DNA of 64,000 nucleotides from CAZUSO01 sp964622775 (GCA_964622775.1 CAZUSO010000006.1:1-64000), one strand, 5' to 3'. Counted from the stretch's first letter, positions 1-9,035 are shown. Notes: generated by a model not told the origin, from the letters alone. Numbers and translations: made by a program.

Positions 1-3
1 GGT

Positions 4-226
4 CGTCATTCCGACCGGAGTAAAATTTACGGAACGCAGCGCAGTAAATTTTATGAAGCGGAGGAATCTCCCGGGCGTTTGCCCATCCTCCCGATTGGGA
101 GATTCCTCCATGCGAAAATCCTAACCGGATTAAGCGTAATCCGGGATTTTCTTTTCGGAATGACGGCACGTTTTTGCGGAATGACAAAAAACCTTACACC
201 ACATGCAACATCTGGGATACACCCAT
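4..226. repeat. Interspersed repeat, copy A
   Basis: This intergenic stretch shares long blocks with 33353-33530. The blocks are an opening TCGTCATTCC, a stem with arms GGAATCTCC and GGGAGATTCC, a second stem around AAAATCC/GGATTTT, and a closing ACTTACACCACATGCAAC-like block followed by GGGATACACCCA. Copy A carries about 45 extra bases near its left end. The paired arms suggest a REP/BIME-like or MITE-like non-coding repeat. No convincing gene lies in it; the 71-aa frame across it is not protein-like. Confidence 0.7.
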
Positions 227-304
227 ATACCCGAAGCCCTTATTTGTCCTTTCGAATTGACTTACCTTTGCTTCCTTGTTGTATATATACCTGAATAATA
301 ATTG

Positions 305-865
305 ATGAAGCTTTTTATTAAAAATATGGTTTGCGACCGCTGCATTATGGTAGTGCAGAAGGAGATGGCGCGATTGGATATTGCCCTAAAACAAATTATA
401 CTGGGAGAGGTTGAGGTCGTGAAGAAATTATCTGTACAGGAGAAAGAGAAAGTGCGTAAAGTATTATTACCATTAGGTTTCGAGTTGATTGATGATAAGA
501 ACGGCCGTATCATTGAAAAGATCAAAAAGATCATTATCGGACTGGTGCGCGGGCGGGATGGCGGCCCCGCAGGAAATTTATCCCGCATTCTGCAATTAGA
601 GCTGCAACACGATTACCATTATTTGTCCAGGCTGTTCTCCGAAGTGGAAGGCATCACGATTGAAAAATACTATATCGCGCAAAAGATAGAACGGGTAAAG
701 GAATTATTAGTTTATGATGAGCTTAGCTTGAGTGAAATTGCCTTGCTTTTGAAATATTCCAGCGTGGCTTATCTCAGCAACCAGTTTAAAAAAGTAACGG
801 GGCTTACACCGAGTCATTTTAAACAAATTAAAGCAGTAAAAAGATTGCCGTTAGATCGGGTATAG
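305..865 (+). CDS. AraC-type regulator with N-terminal HMA-like CxxC motif
   Basis: The protein is 186 aa. The C-terminal 100 residues are an AraC/XylS helix-turn-helix domain (LSLSEIALLLKYSSVAYLS, then QFKKVTGLTPSHFK). The first 70 residues start with KNMVCDRC, which resembles the metal-binding loop of heavy-metal-associated (HMA) domains, with cysteines at about 11 and 14. I chose ATG 305; a TTG lies directly before it. It sits upstream of copA on the same strand. The likely role, by inference, is a copper-responsive activator or repressor of the copper genes, with the CxxC sensing the metal. The family and location are clear; the ligand is not shown by the sequence. Confidence 0.8.
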   Translation: MKLFIKNMVCDRCIMVVQKEMARLDIALKQIILGEVEVVKKLSVQEKEKVRKVLLPLGFELIDDKNGRIIEKIKKIIIGLVRGRDGGPAGNLSRILQLELQHDYHYLSRLFSEVEGITIEKYYIAQKIERVKELLVYDELSLSEIALLLKYSSVAYLSNQFKKVTGLTPSHFKQIKAVKRLPLDRV

Positions 866-884
866 CAGGCATTGCTAAGTAAAA

Positions 885-1111
885 AGTCAAAATGCAAAAG
901 CCAAAAGCCAAAAGCCAAAATAACGAAAGTGCGGATATTCAATTCAATTTCAAGAAACTGGCACAACATACCTGACCTTACAGCAGTATAACAATTGTCT
1001 GACGTTATTGCATAACAATTGGAGTATTAAGTCAGGCATATCTTGCAGCATATTCAATTTTTATCAAATTGATTACCGGCATAGCCGCATTTAGACTTTT
1101 GCATTTTGACT
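885..1111. repeat. Nested inverted repeat between regulator and copA
   Basis: The 16-base arm AGTCAAAATGCAAAAG (885-900) recurs exactly inverted at 1096-1111. Inside, CCTGAC pairs with GTCAGG around 970-1036, and two ACAATTG-type blocks are also opposed. Three tandem CCAAAAG units follow the left arm. The whole 227-bp unit could fold into a long imperfect stem, like a small MITE. No gene is visible here apart from the copA promoter downstream. Confidence 0.5.
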
Positions 1112-1189
1112 CTGCAATTGTATCATTCCATCCGGAAATCTTACAAATGAATTCCAAAATAACGTAACCTTTATTCCCTCAATCCGGCT

Positions 1190-1197
1190 CATCTTTG
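1190..1197 (+). promoter_or_regulatory. Putative -7 box of copA promoter
   Basis: CATCTTTG is one base off the Bacteroidota -7 consensus TAnnTTTG and lies 21 nt before ATG 1219. It overlaps an in-frame TTG at 1195, which argues that this TTG is not the translation start. No clear -33 TTG is visible. Confidence 0.45.
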
Positions 1198-1218
1198 CAG
1201 GACAAAAAAACAGGCATC

Positions 1219-3633
1219 ATGGCGGACAGGCAAGACCATACAATCCTGCTTCCACTCGAAAACGTGGACAGCGAGCATTGCGCGCTTATTGTGGATAAAG
1301 GGCTCTCACAGGTAGATGGCGTATTGACGCACCGGGTTGAGTTGAATAACCGGCGCGCTGTTTTAACCGTTAATGAACCTGGTGTAATCCCGGAAGCCGT
1401 CAAAACAATTACCGATCTGGGCTATGGCGTTACGGTTATAAAAAAGACATTCCCGGTGATGCAAATGAGTTGTGCCTCCTGCGCTAATAGTGTGGAACGC
1501 ATCCTAAAGTCGATGGATGGCGTTTTAGACGCTTCCGTGAATTACGCAAATGCAATGGTAACGGTAACGTTCTTACCCAATATGACCAATGCAGCTGCCT
1601 TGCAAAAGGCGGTTCAGGACGGTGGTTACGACCTTCTGGTGGAAGCGGAGGAAAAACAACAGGAAACCCTGGAGTTTTTACACGAACAAAAATACCGCAG
1701 GCTTCGGTCGAAGGCGCTTTGGGCAATGGCCCTTTCTCTTCCCCTTGTCATTATCGGTATGTTTTTTATGAATATGCCCTATGCCAATGCGATCAGTTGG
1801 TTATTTGCCACGCCCGTTGTGGTTTGGCTGGGCAGAAGTTTTTTCACAGGAGCCTGGAAACAATTGAAGCACCGCTCTGCCAATATGGATACCTTGGTGG
1901 CATTGAGCACGGGCACAGCTTATCTCTTCAGCGTATTCAACATGATTTTCCCCGAATTCTGGCTGTCGAAAGGGTTACAACCCCATATATATTTTGAAGC
2001 GGCATCGGTAGTGATTGCCTTTATTTTGTTAGGAAAATTACTGGAAGAAAAAGCAAAAGGAAATACTTCCGGCGCTATTAAAAAGCTGATGGGCCTGCAA
2101 CCTAAAACAGTGACCCTGATCAGACCGGATGAAAATACAGATACGATATTTGTCGAAGAAGTAGAGCCTGGCAATATCATCCTGGCAAAACCGGGTGAAA
2201 AAATTGCCGTGGACGGAACCGTGATTTCGGGTGAATCTTATGTGGATGAAAGTATGCTGACCGGTGAGCCCGCTCCCGTATTTAAAAGGGAAAATGACAA
2301 CGTATTTGCCGGCACAATCAATCAAAAAGGCAGCTTCCGGTACAAGGCATTGAAGGTGGGCAAAGAAACAATGCTGGCACAAATCATCAGCATGGTGCAG
2401 GACGCGCAGGGCAGCAAGGCTCCTGTCCAGAAATTAGTGGATAAGATAGCCGGAATTTTTGTTCCGGTTGTCATTGCCCTGGCAATTTTAACGCTGCTGA
2501 TATGGATCGTTTTCGGCGGCCCCAATGGCCTTACTCAGGGATTGATGGCTTTCGTAACGGTATTGGTTATTGCCTGTCCCTGTGCGCTGGGTCTCGCTAC
2601 GCCTACAGCCATTATGGTGGGAATTGGCAAGGGTGCGGGATCGGGTATCTTAATTAAGGATGCGGAAAGCTTAGAGCGCGCTAAAGAAGTGGATGCCGTC
2701 GTACTCGATAAAACCGGCACGCTTACGGAAGGTAAGCCCGGCGTGAACGATATCGCCTGGCTCGAAGAATCGGAAGCTGCCAACCAGGCATTGCGAAGCA
2801 TGGAAAAACAATCCGAACATCCATTGGCGGATGCGGTAGTGAAATACCTCGATCATTATACCTTATTGCCGGTTACGGACTTCCGCAGCATTACCGGAAA
2901 AGGCATTCAGGGTAAGGTGGACGGGGTGCAATATTATGCCGGCAACAAAAAATGGTTATCGGAAAATAATATTGAGATTTCAAATACGCTTCTCGACAGG
3001 GAAGCAGCCTGGAATCAAGATGCCCAAACGGTTGTCTGGTTTGCGGATGATATAAAAGCATTGGCCGGATTAGCCATTTCCGATCGGGTGAAAGCCACAT
3101 CGGCAATGGCCGTGCAGCAAATGCAGGAAACAGGTATTGAGGTTTTCATGCTTACCGGCGATCAGGAAGCTCCGGCAGCCGCCATTGCCCGTCAAACCGG
3201 TATCGTGCATTACCAGGCCGAAATGCTGCCGCAGGAGAAAGCGGGGTTCATAAAAGATCTGCAACAGCAGGGAAAAACCGTTGCTATGGTGGGCGATGGT
3301 ATTAACGACAGTACAGCCCTGGCGCAGGCTGACCTGAGCATTGCTATGGGCAAAGGCAGCGATATTGCCATGGACATAGCTAAAATGACAATTGTGTCCT
3401 CGGATTTGTCTAAGATTCCGCAGGCGATAAAGCTGTCCCGGCAAACAGTATCCACTATCCGCCAAAACCTGTTCTGGGCTTTTATTTACAATATTATCGG
3501 CATCCCGGTGGCTGCAGGAATACTCTATCCTTTTTATGGATTTTTACTTAACCCAATGGTTGCAGGAGCGGCTATGGCACTGAGCAGTGTGAGTGTGGTC
3601 AGCAATAGCCTGCGGCTAAAGTGGAAACGGTGA
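1219..3633 (+). CDS. copA: Copper-translocating P1B-type ATPase CopA
   Basis: An 804-aa inner-membrane pump that exports Cu(I) from the cytoplasm. A first, degenerate HMA-like segment (residues 8-70) has a lone Cys instead of CxxC. A second HMA domain has MSCASC (cysteines at about 85 and 88). Membrane helices follow, with the ion-site CPC at about 453-455. The phosphorylation site DKTGT starts at about 497, the SEHPLAD nucleotide-binding His-Pro lies near 530, and GDGIND is at about 692-697. The last membrane helix carries the MxxS-type AMALSSVSVVSN. All catalytic motifs are intact and the length is normal. The ATG at 1219 is preferred over the upstream TTG because a promoter box overlaps the TTG. 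A CopZ-like gene follows 89 nt downstream. Confidence 0.95.
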   Translation: MADRQDHTILLPLENVDSEHCALIVDKGLSQVDGVLTHRVELNNRRAVLTVNEPGVIPEAVKTITDLGYGVTVIKKTFPVMQMSCASCANSVERILKSMDGVLDASVNYANAMVTVTFLPNMTNAAALQKAVQDGGYDLLVEAEEKQQETLEFLHEQKYRRLRSKALWAMALSLPLVIIGMFFMNMPYANAISWLFATPVVVWLGRSFFTGAWKQLKHRSANMDTLVALSTGTAYLFSVFNMIFPEFWLSKGLQPHIYFEAASVVIAFILLGKLLEEKAKGNTSGAIKKLMGLQPKTVTLIRPDENTDTIFVEEVEPGNIILAKPGEKIAVDGTVISGESYVDESMLTGEPAPVFKRENDNVFAGTINQKGSFRYKALKVGKETMLAQIISMVQDAQGSKAPVQKLVDKIAGIFVPVVIALAILTLLIWIVFGGPNGLTQGLMAFVTVLVIACPCALGLATPTAIMVGIGKGAGSGILIKDAESLERAKEVDAVVLDKTGTLTEGKPGVNDIAWLEESEAANQALRSMEKQSEHPLADAVVKYLDHYTLLPVTDFRSITGKGIQGKVDGVQYYAGNKKWLSENNIEISNTLLDREAAWNQDAQTVVWFADDIKALAGLAISDRVKATSAMAVQQMQETGIEVFMLTGDQEAPAAAIARQTGIVHYQAEMLPQEKAGFIKDLQQQGKTVAMVGDGINDSTALAQADLSIAMGKGSDIAMDIAKMTIVSSDLSKIPQAIKLSRQTVSTIRQNLFWAFIYNIIGIPVAAGILYPFYGFLLNPMVAGAAMALSSVSVVSNSLRLKWKR

Positions 3634-3722
3634 TTTTATCCGTTAAAATTCAGCCCGGACAATCTTCCTGATAAGAAAAATCCGAAATTTGTATTTATCC
3701 TGATTTTTTAAAACATCATAAC

Positions 3723-3956
3723 ATGGAACCGAAACCAACAATATTGCGGTTTAAAACAAATATCAATTGTGACGGATGTATCGCTACGGTAAAGCCGTTT
3801 TTAGATCAGGCTGAGGGCATCTGTGATTGGGAGGCAGATACGACAGGTCGTGACAAGATACTAACGGTGACTGCGGATGGCGCTTCTGAGCGTAGTATTA
3901 TGGAAACGGTGCAAAAGGCAGGCTTTAAAATTGAGCCGATTCACACAGCAATTTAA
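3723..3956 (+). CDS. HMA-domain copper chaperone (CopZ-like)
   Basis: A 77-aa single-domain protein with the beta-alpha-beta-beta-alpha-beta length of HMA chaperones and the metal-binding loop NCDGC (cysteines at about 16 and 19). It would carry Cu(I) in the cytoplasm and hand it to CopA. It follows copA on the same strand with 89 nt between. It has its own AT-rich upstream region but no clear terminator, so co-transcription is possible. Confidence 0.85.
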   Translation: MEPKPTILRFKTNINCDGCIATVKPFLDQAEGICDWEADTTGRDKILTVTADGASERSIMETVQKAGFKIEPIHTAI

Positions 3957-4057
3957 TCCCAGAAACTATCAGTTTGATGTCCGATAAATAATGGGCGTTC
4001 AGGCATCTTTGTTTATTTTGTAAAAGGGAATTGCTGATTTATTATTAAGCGTAAAAG

Positions 4058-4948
4058 ATGTCCGGTATGAAAAATCTTGCTGTTTTTTGCCTGATTTGCC
4101 TGTTCCCGTATTCAGGTCATGCACAGAATTCGGGCGCTGCGCATTCCCGGAAAGCACAGCCTTTGGTTTTTGGCGAAACGATGACTGTACCTTCCCGGGA
4201 ACTGGATGAAAACCGGGTAATCAATATTTATTTACCACCCGGTTATAAAGCGAATGATACCATCACTTACCCGGTAATCTATATTATTGATGGCGGTGTG
4301 GACGAAGATTTTTTTCATATTGCCGGTATAGTGCGGTATAATAACCAACCCTGGATCAACCGGTTCCCGCCCTCTATTGTAGTGGGTATTGAAAATACCG
4401 ACCGCCGGAGAGATTGCTCTTTTGCCGTGACCAATCTTGATTTTTTAGATAGAGTGGGATTCTCAAAATCAGCCTTCCCGAATTATGGAGGCTCTGCACG
4501 CTATATTGCTTTTGTGGAAAAAGAGCTGATTCCTTTTATGGCTGAAAAATATAAAGCGCGGCAGGGAGGCACTATTATCGGCGAATCTTTTGCCGGATTG
4601 CTGGCCACGGAAATCCTGCTGCACCACCGGAAACTGTTTGATAATTATATCATCATCAGTCCCGGTTTGTGGTGGGGTGATGAGGCTTTGCTGAAGGAAG
4701 CACCGGCACTGTTGGAAATTGCTTCCGGGCAAAAAACCAAAGTGTATATAGCTGCGGCCAATAAGGATGAGGATAAGCTGATGTATGATGAAGCGGTGGC
4801 TCTGCAGGATATTCTGAAAAAATACGGCGGCCGGGATATGGATGTTTTTTATGATTACCTGTCCGATGAACTACATTCTACTATCATTCACCAGGCGGTA
4901 TATAATGCCTTTAAAATGTTCTATCCGCATTCCGAATTTCAACATTGA
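4058..4948 (+). CDS. Secreted esterase-D-like alpha/beta hydrolase
   Basis: A 296-aa protein with an N-terminal signal peptide ending SGHAQ near residue 23. The rest matches the putative esterase family (PF00756; IroE/Fes/esterase D type). It has a YLPPGY motif, then PVIYIIDGG, then the nucleophile elbow GESFAG with Ser at about 177, and a late His in DELHST. The likely substrate is an ester such as a siderophore or acylated sugar; the exact substrate cannot be read. A second ATG lies at 4067. It stands alone between the copper genes and the SRP RNA. Confidence 0.8.
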   Translation: MSGMKNLAVFCLICLFPYSGHAQNSGAAHSRKAQPLVFGETMTVPSRELDENRVINIYLPPGYKANDTITYPVIYIIDGGVDEDFFHIAGIVRYNNQPWINRFPPSIVVGIENTDRRRDCSFAVTNLDFLDRVGFSKSAFPNYGGSARYIAFVEKELIPFMAEKYKARQGGTIIGESFAGLLATEILLHHRKLFDNYIIISPGLWWGDEALLKEAPALLEIASGQKTKVYIAAANKDEDKLMYDEAVALQDILKKYGGRDMDVFYDYLSDELHSTIIHQAVYNAFKMFYPHSEFQH

Positions 4949-5022
4949 ACGGTATGAATTGAGCACTGCGAGGTATTCCCGGATATGAATAACAATAATT
5001 CCGGATTTCTTTCTGCCCTCAC

Positions 5023-5053
5023 TTGCTGGAGCGCAAATTAATTAATACCTTTG
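5023..5053 (+). promoter_or_regulatory. Promoter of SRP RNA gene
   Basis: TTG at 5023-5025 and TACCTTTG at 5046-5053 are separated by 20 nt, a textbook Bacteroidota sigma-A promoter. The RNA starts 3-4 nt after the -7 box. Confidence 0.75.
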
Positions 5054-5056
5054 CCG

Positions 5057-5154
5057 TGGCAAGTCTTATACGACCAGCTCCTGTTGAACCTCCCCAGGGC
5101 AGGAATGCAGCAAGGATAAACGGTTGTAGCGGTGCGATATAAGTAACTTGCCAT
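5057..5154 (+). ncRNA. ffs: Small SRP RNA (4.5S type)
   Basis: The terminal helix is TGGCAAGT (5057-5064) pairing with ACTTGCCA (5146-5153). The apical domain IV carries the conserved GAACCTCCCCAGG and GCAGGAATGCAGCAAGG blocks that bind the Ffh M domain. The length of about 98 nt fits bacterial small SRP RNA. It directs ribosomes making membrane proteins to the translocon together with Ffh. A run of T follows directly (5154-5160) and would end the transcript. A strong promoter precedes it. Confidence 0.93.
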
Positions 5155-5218
5155 TTTTTTATAAAAAAGCTTTGCCTTTTTCCTGCTTAATGTCAATCCG
5201 TTTTTAATTATACCGTAT

Positions 5219-5872
5219 ATGAAATTCTTTATTGACACCGCCAATCTTACACAAATCCGGGAAGCGCACGATTTGGGCATCCTTGACGGCGTTACGACCA
5301 ACCCTTCCCTGATGGCGAAAGAAGGCATCCGGGGTGAAGAGGCTATTCGCAAACATTATCTGACCATTTGCGAAATGGTGGACGGGCCGGTAAGCGCGGA
5401 GGTGATCTCCACAGATTTCGACGGTATCGTGGAAGAAGGAAAAAAGCTGGCGGCAATACATCCTGATATTGTAGTGAAAGTGCCCATGATCAAAGAGGGC
5501 ATCAAAGCCATTAAATGGTTTACCGATAATGATATCCGCACCAACTGCACATTGGTGTTTTCCGCCGGACAGGCCATCCTGGCCGCCAAAGCCGGTGCAA
5601 CAATGGTTTCCCCCTTTATCGGCCGTATAGATGACGGCAGTTGGGACGGGGTGCAACTGATTGAACAAATTGTAAACATCTACAATGCCCAGGGCTTCAT
5701 GACCGAAGTACTGGCCGCTTCCATCCGCAATCCTTTGCATATTGTACGTTGTGCCGAAGCTGGTGCCGATATTTGTACCTGTCCCTTAGATGCCATTCTC
5801 GGATTGCTGAAGCATCCCCTGACCGATACCGGTCTGGCCAAATTCCTGGCAGATGCAAAAGGATTGCAATAA
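5219..5872 (+). CDS. fsa: Fructose-6-phosphate aldolase / small transaldolase
   Basis: A 217-aa protein with the full TalC/FSA fold and length. It starts MKFFIDTANL, then has DGVTTNPSL, the Schiff-base lysine in VVKVPM near residue 85, TNCTLVFSAGQA, and SPFIGRIDD. It cleaves or transfers dihydroxyacetone units between sugar phosphates in the cytoplasm. Fsa and short transaldolases (class 3B) cannot be separated by eye, so the pentose-phosphate role is equally possible. It follows the SRP RNA on the same strand but has no visible strong promoter of its own. Confidence 0.9.
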   Translation: MKFFIDTANLTQIREAHDLGILDGVTTNPSLMAKEGIRGEEAIRKHYLTICEMVDGPVSAEVISTDFDGIVEEGKKLAAIHPDIVVKVPMIKEGIKAIKWFTDNDIRTNCTLVFSAGQAILAAKAGATMVSPFIGRIDDGSWDGVQLIEQIVNIYNAQGFMTEVLAASIRNPLHIVRCAEAGADICTCPLDAILGLLKHPLTDTGLAKFLADAKGLQ

Positions 5873-6223
5873 AGCAATCTCATTGCTCAAGTTCGTTTGA
5901 GCCGACAGAAAGGAAAAACATGAGCGCGACACAAAAATCATAACCCTTTTGCAGGCGTGACCGTAGATTTTGCTTCGCAAGGAAAAAGTTCCTTAATATG
6001 GAAATTCCGATCGGGCCACAGGTAATACTGCCTGCTCTTTTTGCTACAGCACACTCAGGTTAATGATTACCATTATTCATTTCAAAACCCAATCTCCTTC
6101 AATCCTCCTCCCGGATAGCTCAGTCGGGAATTGTTTTGCGAAAAATAAATGATACTTTCGTAATCATTACCAAACAAAACTATGATATCCATAACAATCG
6201 GGTAAAGGTAAAGAACGTGATAT
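5873..6223. other. Gene-free stretch with a short tRNA-like fragment
   Basis: This stretch holds no plausible gene. At 6111-6127 it reads CCGGATAGCTCAGTCGG, which matches the acceptor-D-arm start common to many bacterial tRNAs, but the sequence leaves the tRNA pattern right after. The box ATACTTTCG near 6150 is a weak -7 candidate for the downstream membrane protein gene. Confidence 0.4.
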
Positions 6224-7180
6224 ATGCTGAAAAAATACGCTCGGAAATACTGGAAAATTCTGTTGAATGCAGGTTCAGGATTTGCAAATGATAAAGTGCC
6301 TAAGCTCAGCGGTGCATTGGCCTACAGCACGCTGTTTTCCCTGGCACCCATGATGCTCCTGATTGTAATCATCGGTGGTTCTGTGTATGGTTTGGATGCA
6401 GCAGAAGGTAAAATATTCGAAGAGCTGAAAGATTTCATAGGCGTGGATGCTGCCACACAGATTCAGGAATTGCTGCGCCGTATCCATTTTCAAAAAAACA
6501 GCTTTCTCACCACAACTATCAGCGTGGTAGCTTTGATCATCGGATCTACCGGAACTTTCGCAGAAATTCAGGACTCCCTCAATATGATCTGGGGAGTCCG
6601 GCCTAAGGCTAAAAAAGGCATTATGAAACTACTTATCAGTCGCCTGCTTTCTTTTTCCATGATTATCGGCCTGGGATTTTTATTGGTTGTTTCCCTGGTG
6701 GCCAACACCTTGTTGCTGGCGCTCAGCAGCAATATTCTGCATTTGTTCCCCGACCTGCCCATTAATTTCATCGACCTCATCAACAATGCTTTCATCTTCC
6801 TCGTGATCAGCTTTTTGTTTGCCGTTATCTTTAAAATGCTGCCTGATGTACGGATTCGGTGGCGACAGGTTGTACCCGGAGCATTTCTGACCGCAGCCTT
6901 GTTTCTATTGGGGAAATTCTTTATCGGTATGTACATCGGGAGCAACAATACCGCCTCGCTGTACGGTGCAGCGGGCAGCATTATCGTGATCCTGATGTGG
7001 ATTTATTTTTCCGCATTCATCCTGTATTTCGGAGCGGAATTTACCCGTGCTTATATTGAATATTCGGGGGTAAAAATCGTCCCGACTGCTTTTGCGGAAT
7101 ACAATGACCGACGACTGTTAGAGACGTATTTGAAAGAGGAGCAGGCCGGGCGGGGAGAGCGGGATTCGCCGCCGCTTTAG
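6224..7180 (+). CDS. YihY/BrkB family inner-membrane protein
   Basis: A 318-aa protein with six hydrophobic segments between about residues 30 and 275 and the family motif pattern (KVPKLSGALAYSTLFSLAPM, GSTGTFAEIQDSLNMIWGV, the late GAAGSIIVILMWIYFSAFI, YFGAEFTR). YihY/BrkB proteins are widespread membrane proteins of uncertain function; the old ribonuclease BN label is not supported. Its TAG stop shares two bases with the TAA stop of the convergent gene kmo. Confidence 0.88.
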   Translation: MLKKYARKYWKILLNAGSGFANDKVPKLSGALAYSTLFSLAPMMLLIVIIGGSVYGLDAAEGKIFEELKDFIGVDAATQIQELLRRIHFQKNSFLTTTISVVALIIGSTGTFAEIQDSLNMIWGVRPKAKKGIMKLLISRLLSFSMIIGLGFLLVVSLVANTLLLALSSNILHLFPDLPINFIDLINNAFIFLVISFLFAVIFKMLPDVRIRWRQVVPGAFLTAALFLLGKFFIGMYIGSNNTASLYGAAGSIIVILMWIYFSAFILYFGAEFTRAYIEYSGVKIVPTAFAEYNDRRLLETYLKEEQAGRGERDSPPL

Positions 7181-8529
7181 ATCATCTGCTCGTATCGTTC
7201 CATCCAGCTTTCCAGTCTTTCTAAAAAGTCGGGGTTATTGATATTAGAGAAATAATCGCCTTCGGCCATAATCTGCTCTAATAAAACATCCTGCGCTTTG
7301 GTGCAATGCAATGCATAGTGATACGGCGTGTGGCTAAAAGACACCATTTCATATACGGAATTGAAGCGACCTTTGAAACGCAGCCCCAGATCCTTTTCAA
7401 TTTTTTTACGCTCTAAAAATTTAGGATCGGCTACCTTATCGCGCATTTCGATAAAATTCATCAATGCCAGGTCAGCTACAGCGTCGCCATTGGGTTTCCG
7501 GCTGATTTCCAATTCCTTCAAAATGGTTTCCCAGTCTTCGCCGTGCAAACTCATTAATTCCACCAGAACGGAACAATCTTCAAAACCGGCATTCAGCCCC
7601 TGACCGTAAAACGGCACAATCGCATGGGCGGCATCGCCGATCAGGCAGCTTTTATCCTGGTAATGCCAGGGGGAAATTTTGGTAGTGATCAGGGAAGATA
7701 CCGGATTATGCTGAAAATCTTCCAGCAGCGTGGGCATTAGGCCTACGGCATCCGGGAACTGACTTTGGAAAAAGCTCATGATTTCCGCTTCGGATTGTAA
7801 TGCGGCAAAAGACGGATTGCCTTCAAAGGGGAAGAACAGCGTACAGGTAAAGCTGCCATCCGTATTGGGCAGCGCAATCATCATAAAATTATGCCGCGGC
7901 CAGATGTGCAGCGCATTTTTTTCGATCAGCCAGGTGCCGTCAGGGCCTGCAGGAATGCTCAGCTCTTTATAGCCATGTTCAATATAGGACTGTGAAAAAT
8001 TACTGCGATCCATAAAAGACATGCTGGTGCGCAGTGAAGAAAATGCACCGTCAGCACCGAATAGCAAATCGCAGTCCACAACCGTTTCTGAACCGTCTGC
8101 AGCTTCAAGATAAATGCTGTTTTTTGGAATGTCCACACGGGTGCAACGCTGGTTAAAAATGATTGTAGCGCCGGAATCCTCTGCCAGGCTCATCAGCCTT
8201 TTGTTCAGTTCGCCGCGGCTTACGGAGTAAATAGCTTCCTCATTTTTTCCATAAGCCTGAAACGCCGATGCTCTGTTTTCCTGATGCAAAAAACGACCAG
8301 GCATAGGAATAGCGATAGCTTCAATTTGCCTGCGCAATCCGGCCAATTCCAACGCCTTCCAACCCCGTTCACTCATAGCCAGATTGATAGAGCGACCTGC
8401 GCCTATTGTTTCCAGACGCATATCCGGACGACGTTCGTATATAGTGACTTCATAGCCCTGTTTGCGCAGTAATACCGCTAATACGGAACCCACGAGACCG
8501 GCTCCCAAAATGGTAACGGAACGTTTCAT
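7177..8529 (-). CDS. kmo: Kynurenine 3-monooxygenase
   Basis: A 450-aa FAD-dependent hydroxylase. It has the Rossmann motif GAGLVG (residues 9-14), the KMO-specific GRSINLAMSERG near residue 44, LLFGADGAFSSLR near 160, and the second FAD motif LIGDAAHAIVPFYGQGLNAGFED near 300, followed by a hydrophobic C-terminal part. It converts L-kynurenine to 3-hydroxykynurenine with NADPH and O2, in tryptophan breakdown toward quinolinate/NAD or anthranilate derivatives. No other kynurenine pathway gene is in the window. It is last in a same-strand run with the GNAT and ABC genes (gaps 38 and 33 nt), so it may be co-transcribed. Confidence 0.93.
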   Translation of the reverse strand: MKRSVTILGAGLVGSVLAVLLRKQGYEVTIYERRPDMRLETIGAGRSINLAMSERGWKALELAGLRRQIEAIAIPMPGRFLHQENRASAFQAYGKNEEAIYSVSRGELNKRLMSLAEDSGATIIFNQRCTRVDIPKNSIYLEAADGSETVVDCDLLFGADGAFSSLRTSMSFMDRSNFSQSYIEHGYKELSIPAGPDGTWLIEKNALHIWPRHNFMMIALPNTDGSFTCTLFFPFEGNPSFAALQSEAEIMSFFQSQFPDAVGLMPTLLEDFQHNPVSSLITTKISPWHYQDKSCLIGDAAHAIVPFYGQGLNAGFEDCSVLVELMSLHGEDWETILKELEISRKPNGDAVADLALMNFIEMRDKVADPKFLERKKIEKDLGLRFKGRFNSVYEMVSFSHTPYHYALHCTKAQDVLLEQIMAEGDYFSNINNPDFLERLESWMERYEQMI

Positions 8530-8567
8530 TAATTTTTATTTTTTAAGGGGCTAAAGTACAAAAAAAG

Positions 8568-9002
8568 CTAAGGTTTCAGCGGCTTTTTCATAATCAGATG
8601 CGGAATACCTACCTCTGTAAATTCTTCACCTGATATAGTATAGCCTAATCTTAGATAAAAAGATACAGCAGATTTCCGGGCATGTAAGACGATATTTTTT
8701 ACCTGTCGGTCCCTGGCAAAATCTTCGGCATGATGCACCAGTTGCCTGCCAATGCCTGTTCGTTGCAATTCGGCATCCACGGCAAGCTGACGCATTTTCA
8801 GATTGTCCGGGTCAAGCCATTGTAGCAGGATACAACCGGAAGCAATTCCATTCGTGACATATATCAGGATAATCTGCTGATCCTCGCCGGCCGTATCAGC
8901 CTTCGAGATGGATAAGCCAAGCGGAACACGGAGAATGCGATGCCGCAGCGCCAGCACCTGTGTATAAAGCGGATGGATGGTGTCGATTTGAATGACGGGC
9001 AT
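8568..9002 (-). CDS. GNAT family N-acetyltransferase (ElaA/YjcF-like)
   Basis: A 144-aa single-domain protein. It carries the acetyl-CoA pyrophosphate loop LQRTGIGRQLV near residue 82, preceded by KMRQLAVDAE, and a late ARKSAVSFYLRLGY, all typical of the GNAT fold. The acceptor substrate is unknown. It lies between the MlaF-like ATPase and kmo on the same strand with short gaps. Confidence 0.82.
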   Translation of the reverse strand: MPVIQIDTIHPLYTQVLALRHRILRVPLGLSISKADTAGEDQQIILIYVTNGIASGCILLQWLDPDNLKMRQLAVDAELQRTGIGRQLVHHAEDFARDRQVKNIVLHARKSAVSFYLRLGYTISGEEFTEVGIPHLIMKKPLKP

Positions 9003-9035
9003 AACAGGACAGGAATGGTGTGTGCTGAAAACGGC

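Noticed and set aside
1..294. 71-aa plus-strand frame in the first repeat
   Set aside because: It runs through stem-loop repeat sequence shared with 33353-33530 and has no protein features.
5038..5352. Minus-strand frame of 104 aa
   Set aside because: It lies across the SRP RNA and the start of fsa; composition is not protein-like and both real genes are on the other strand.
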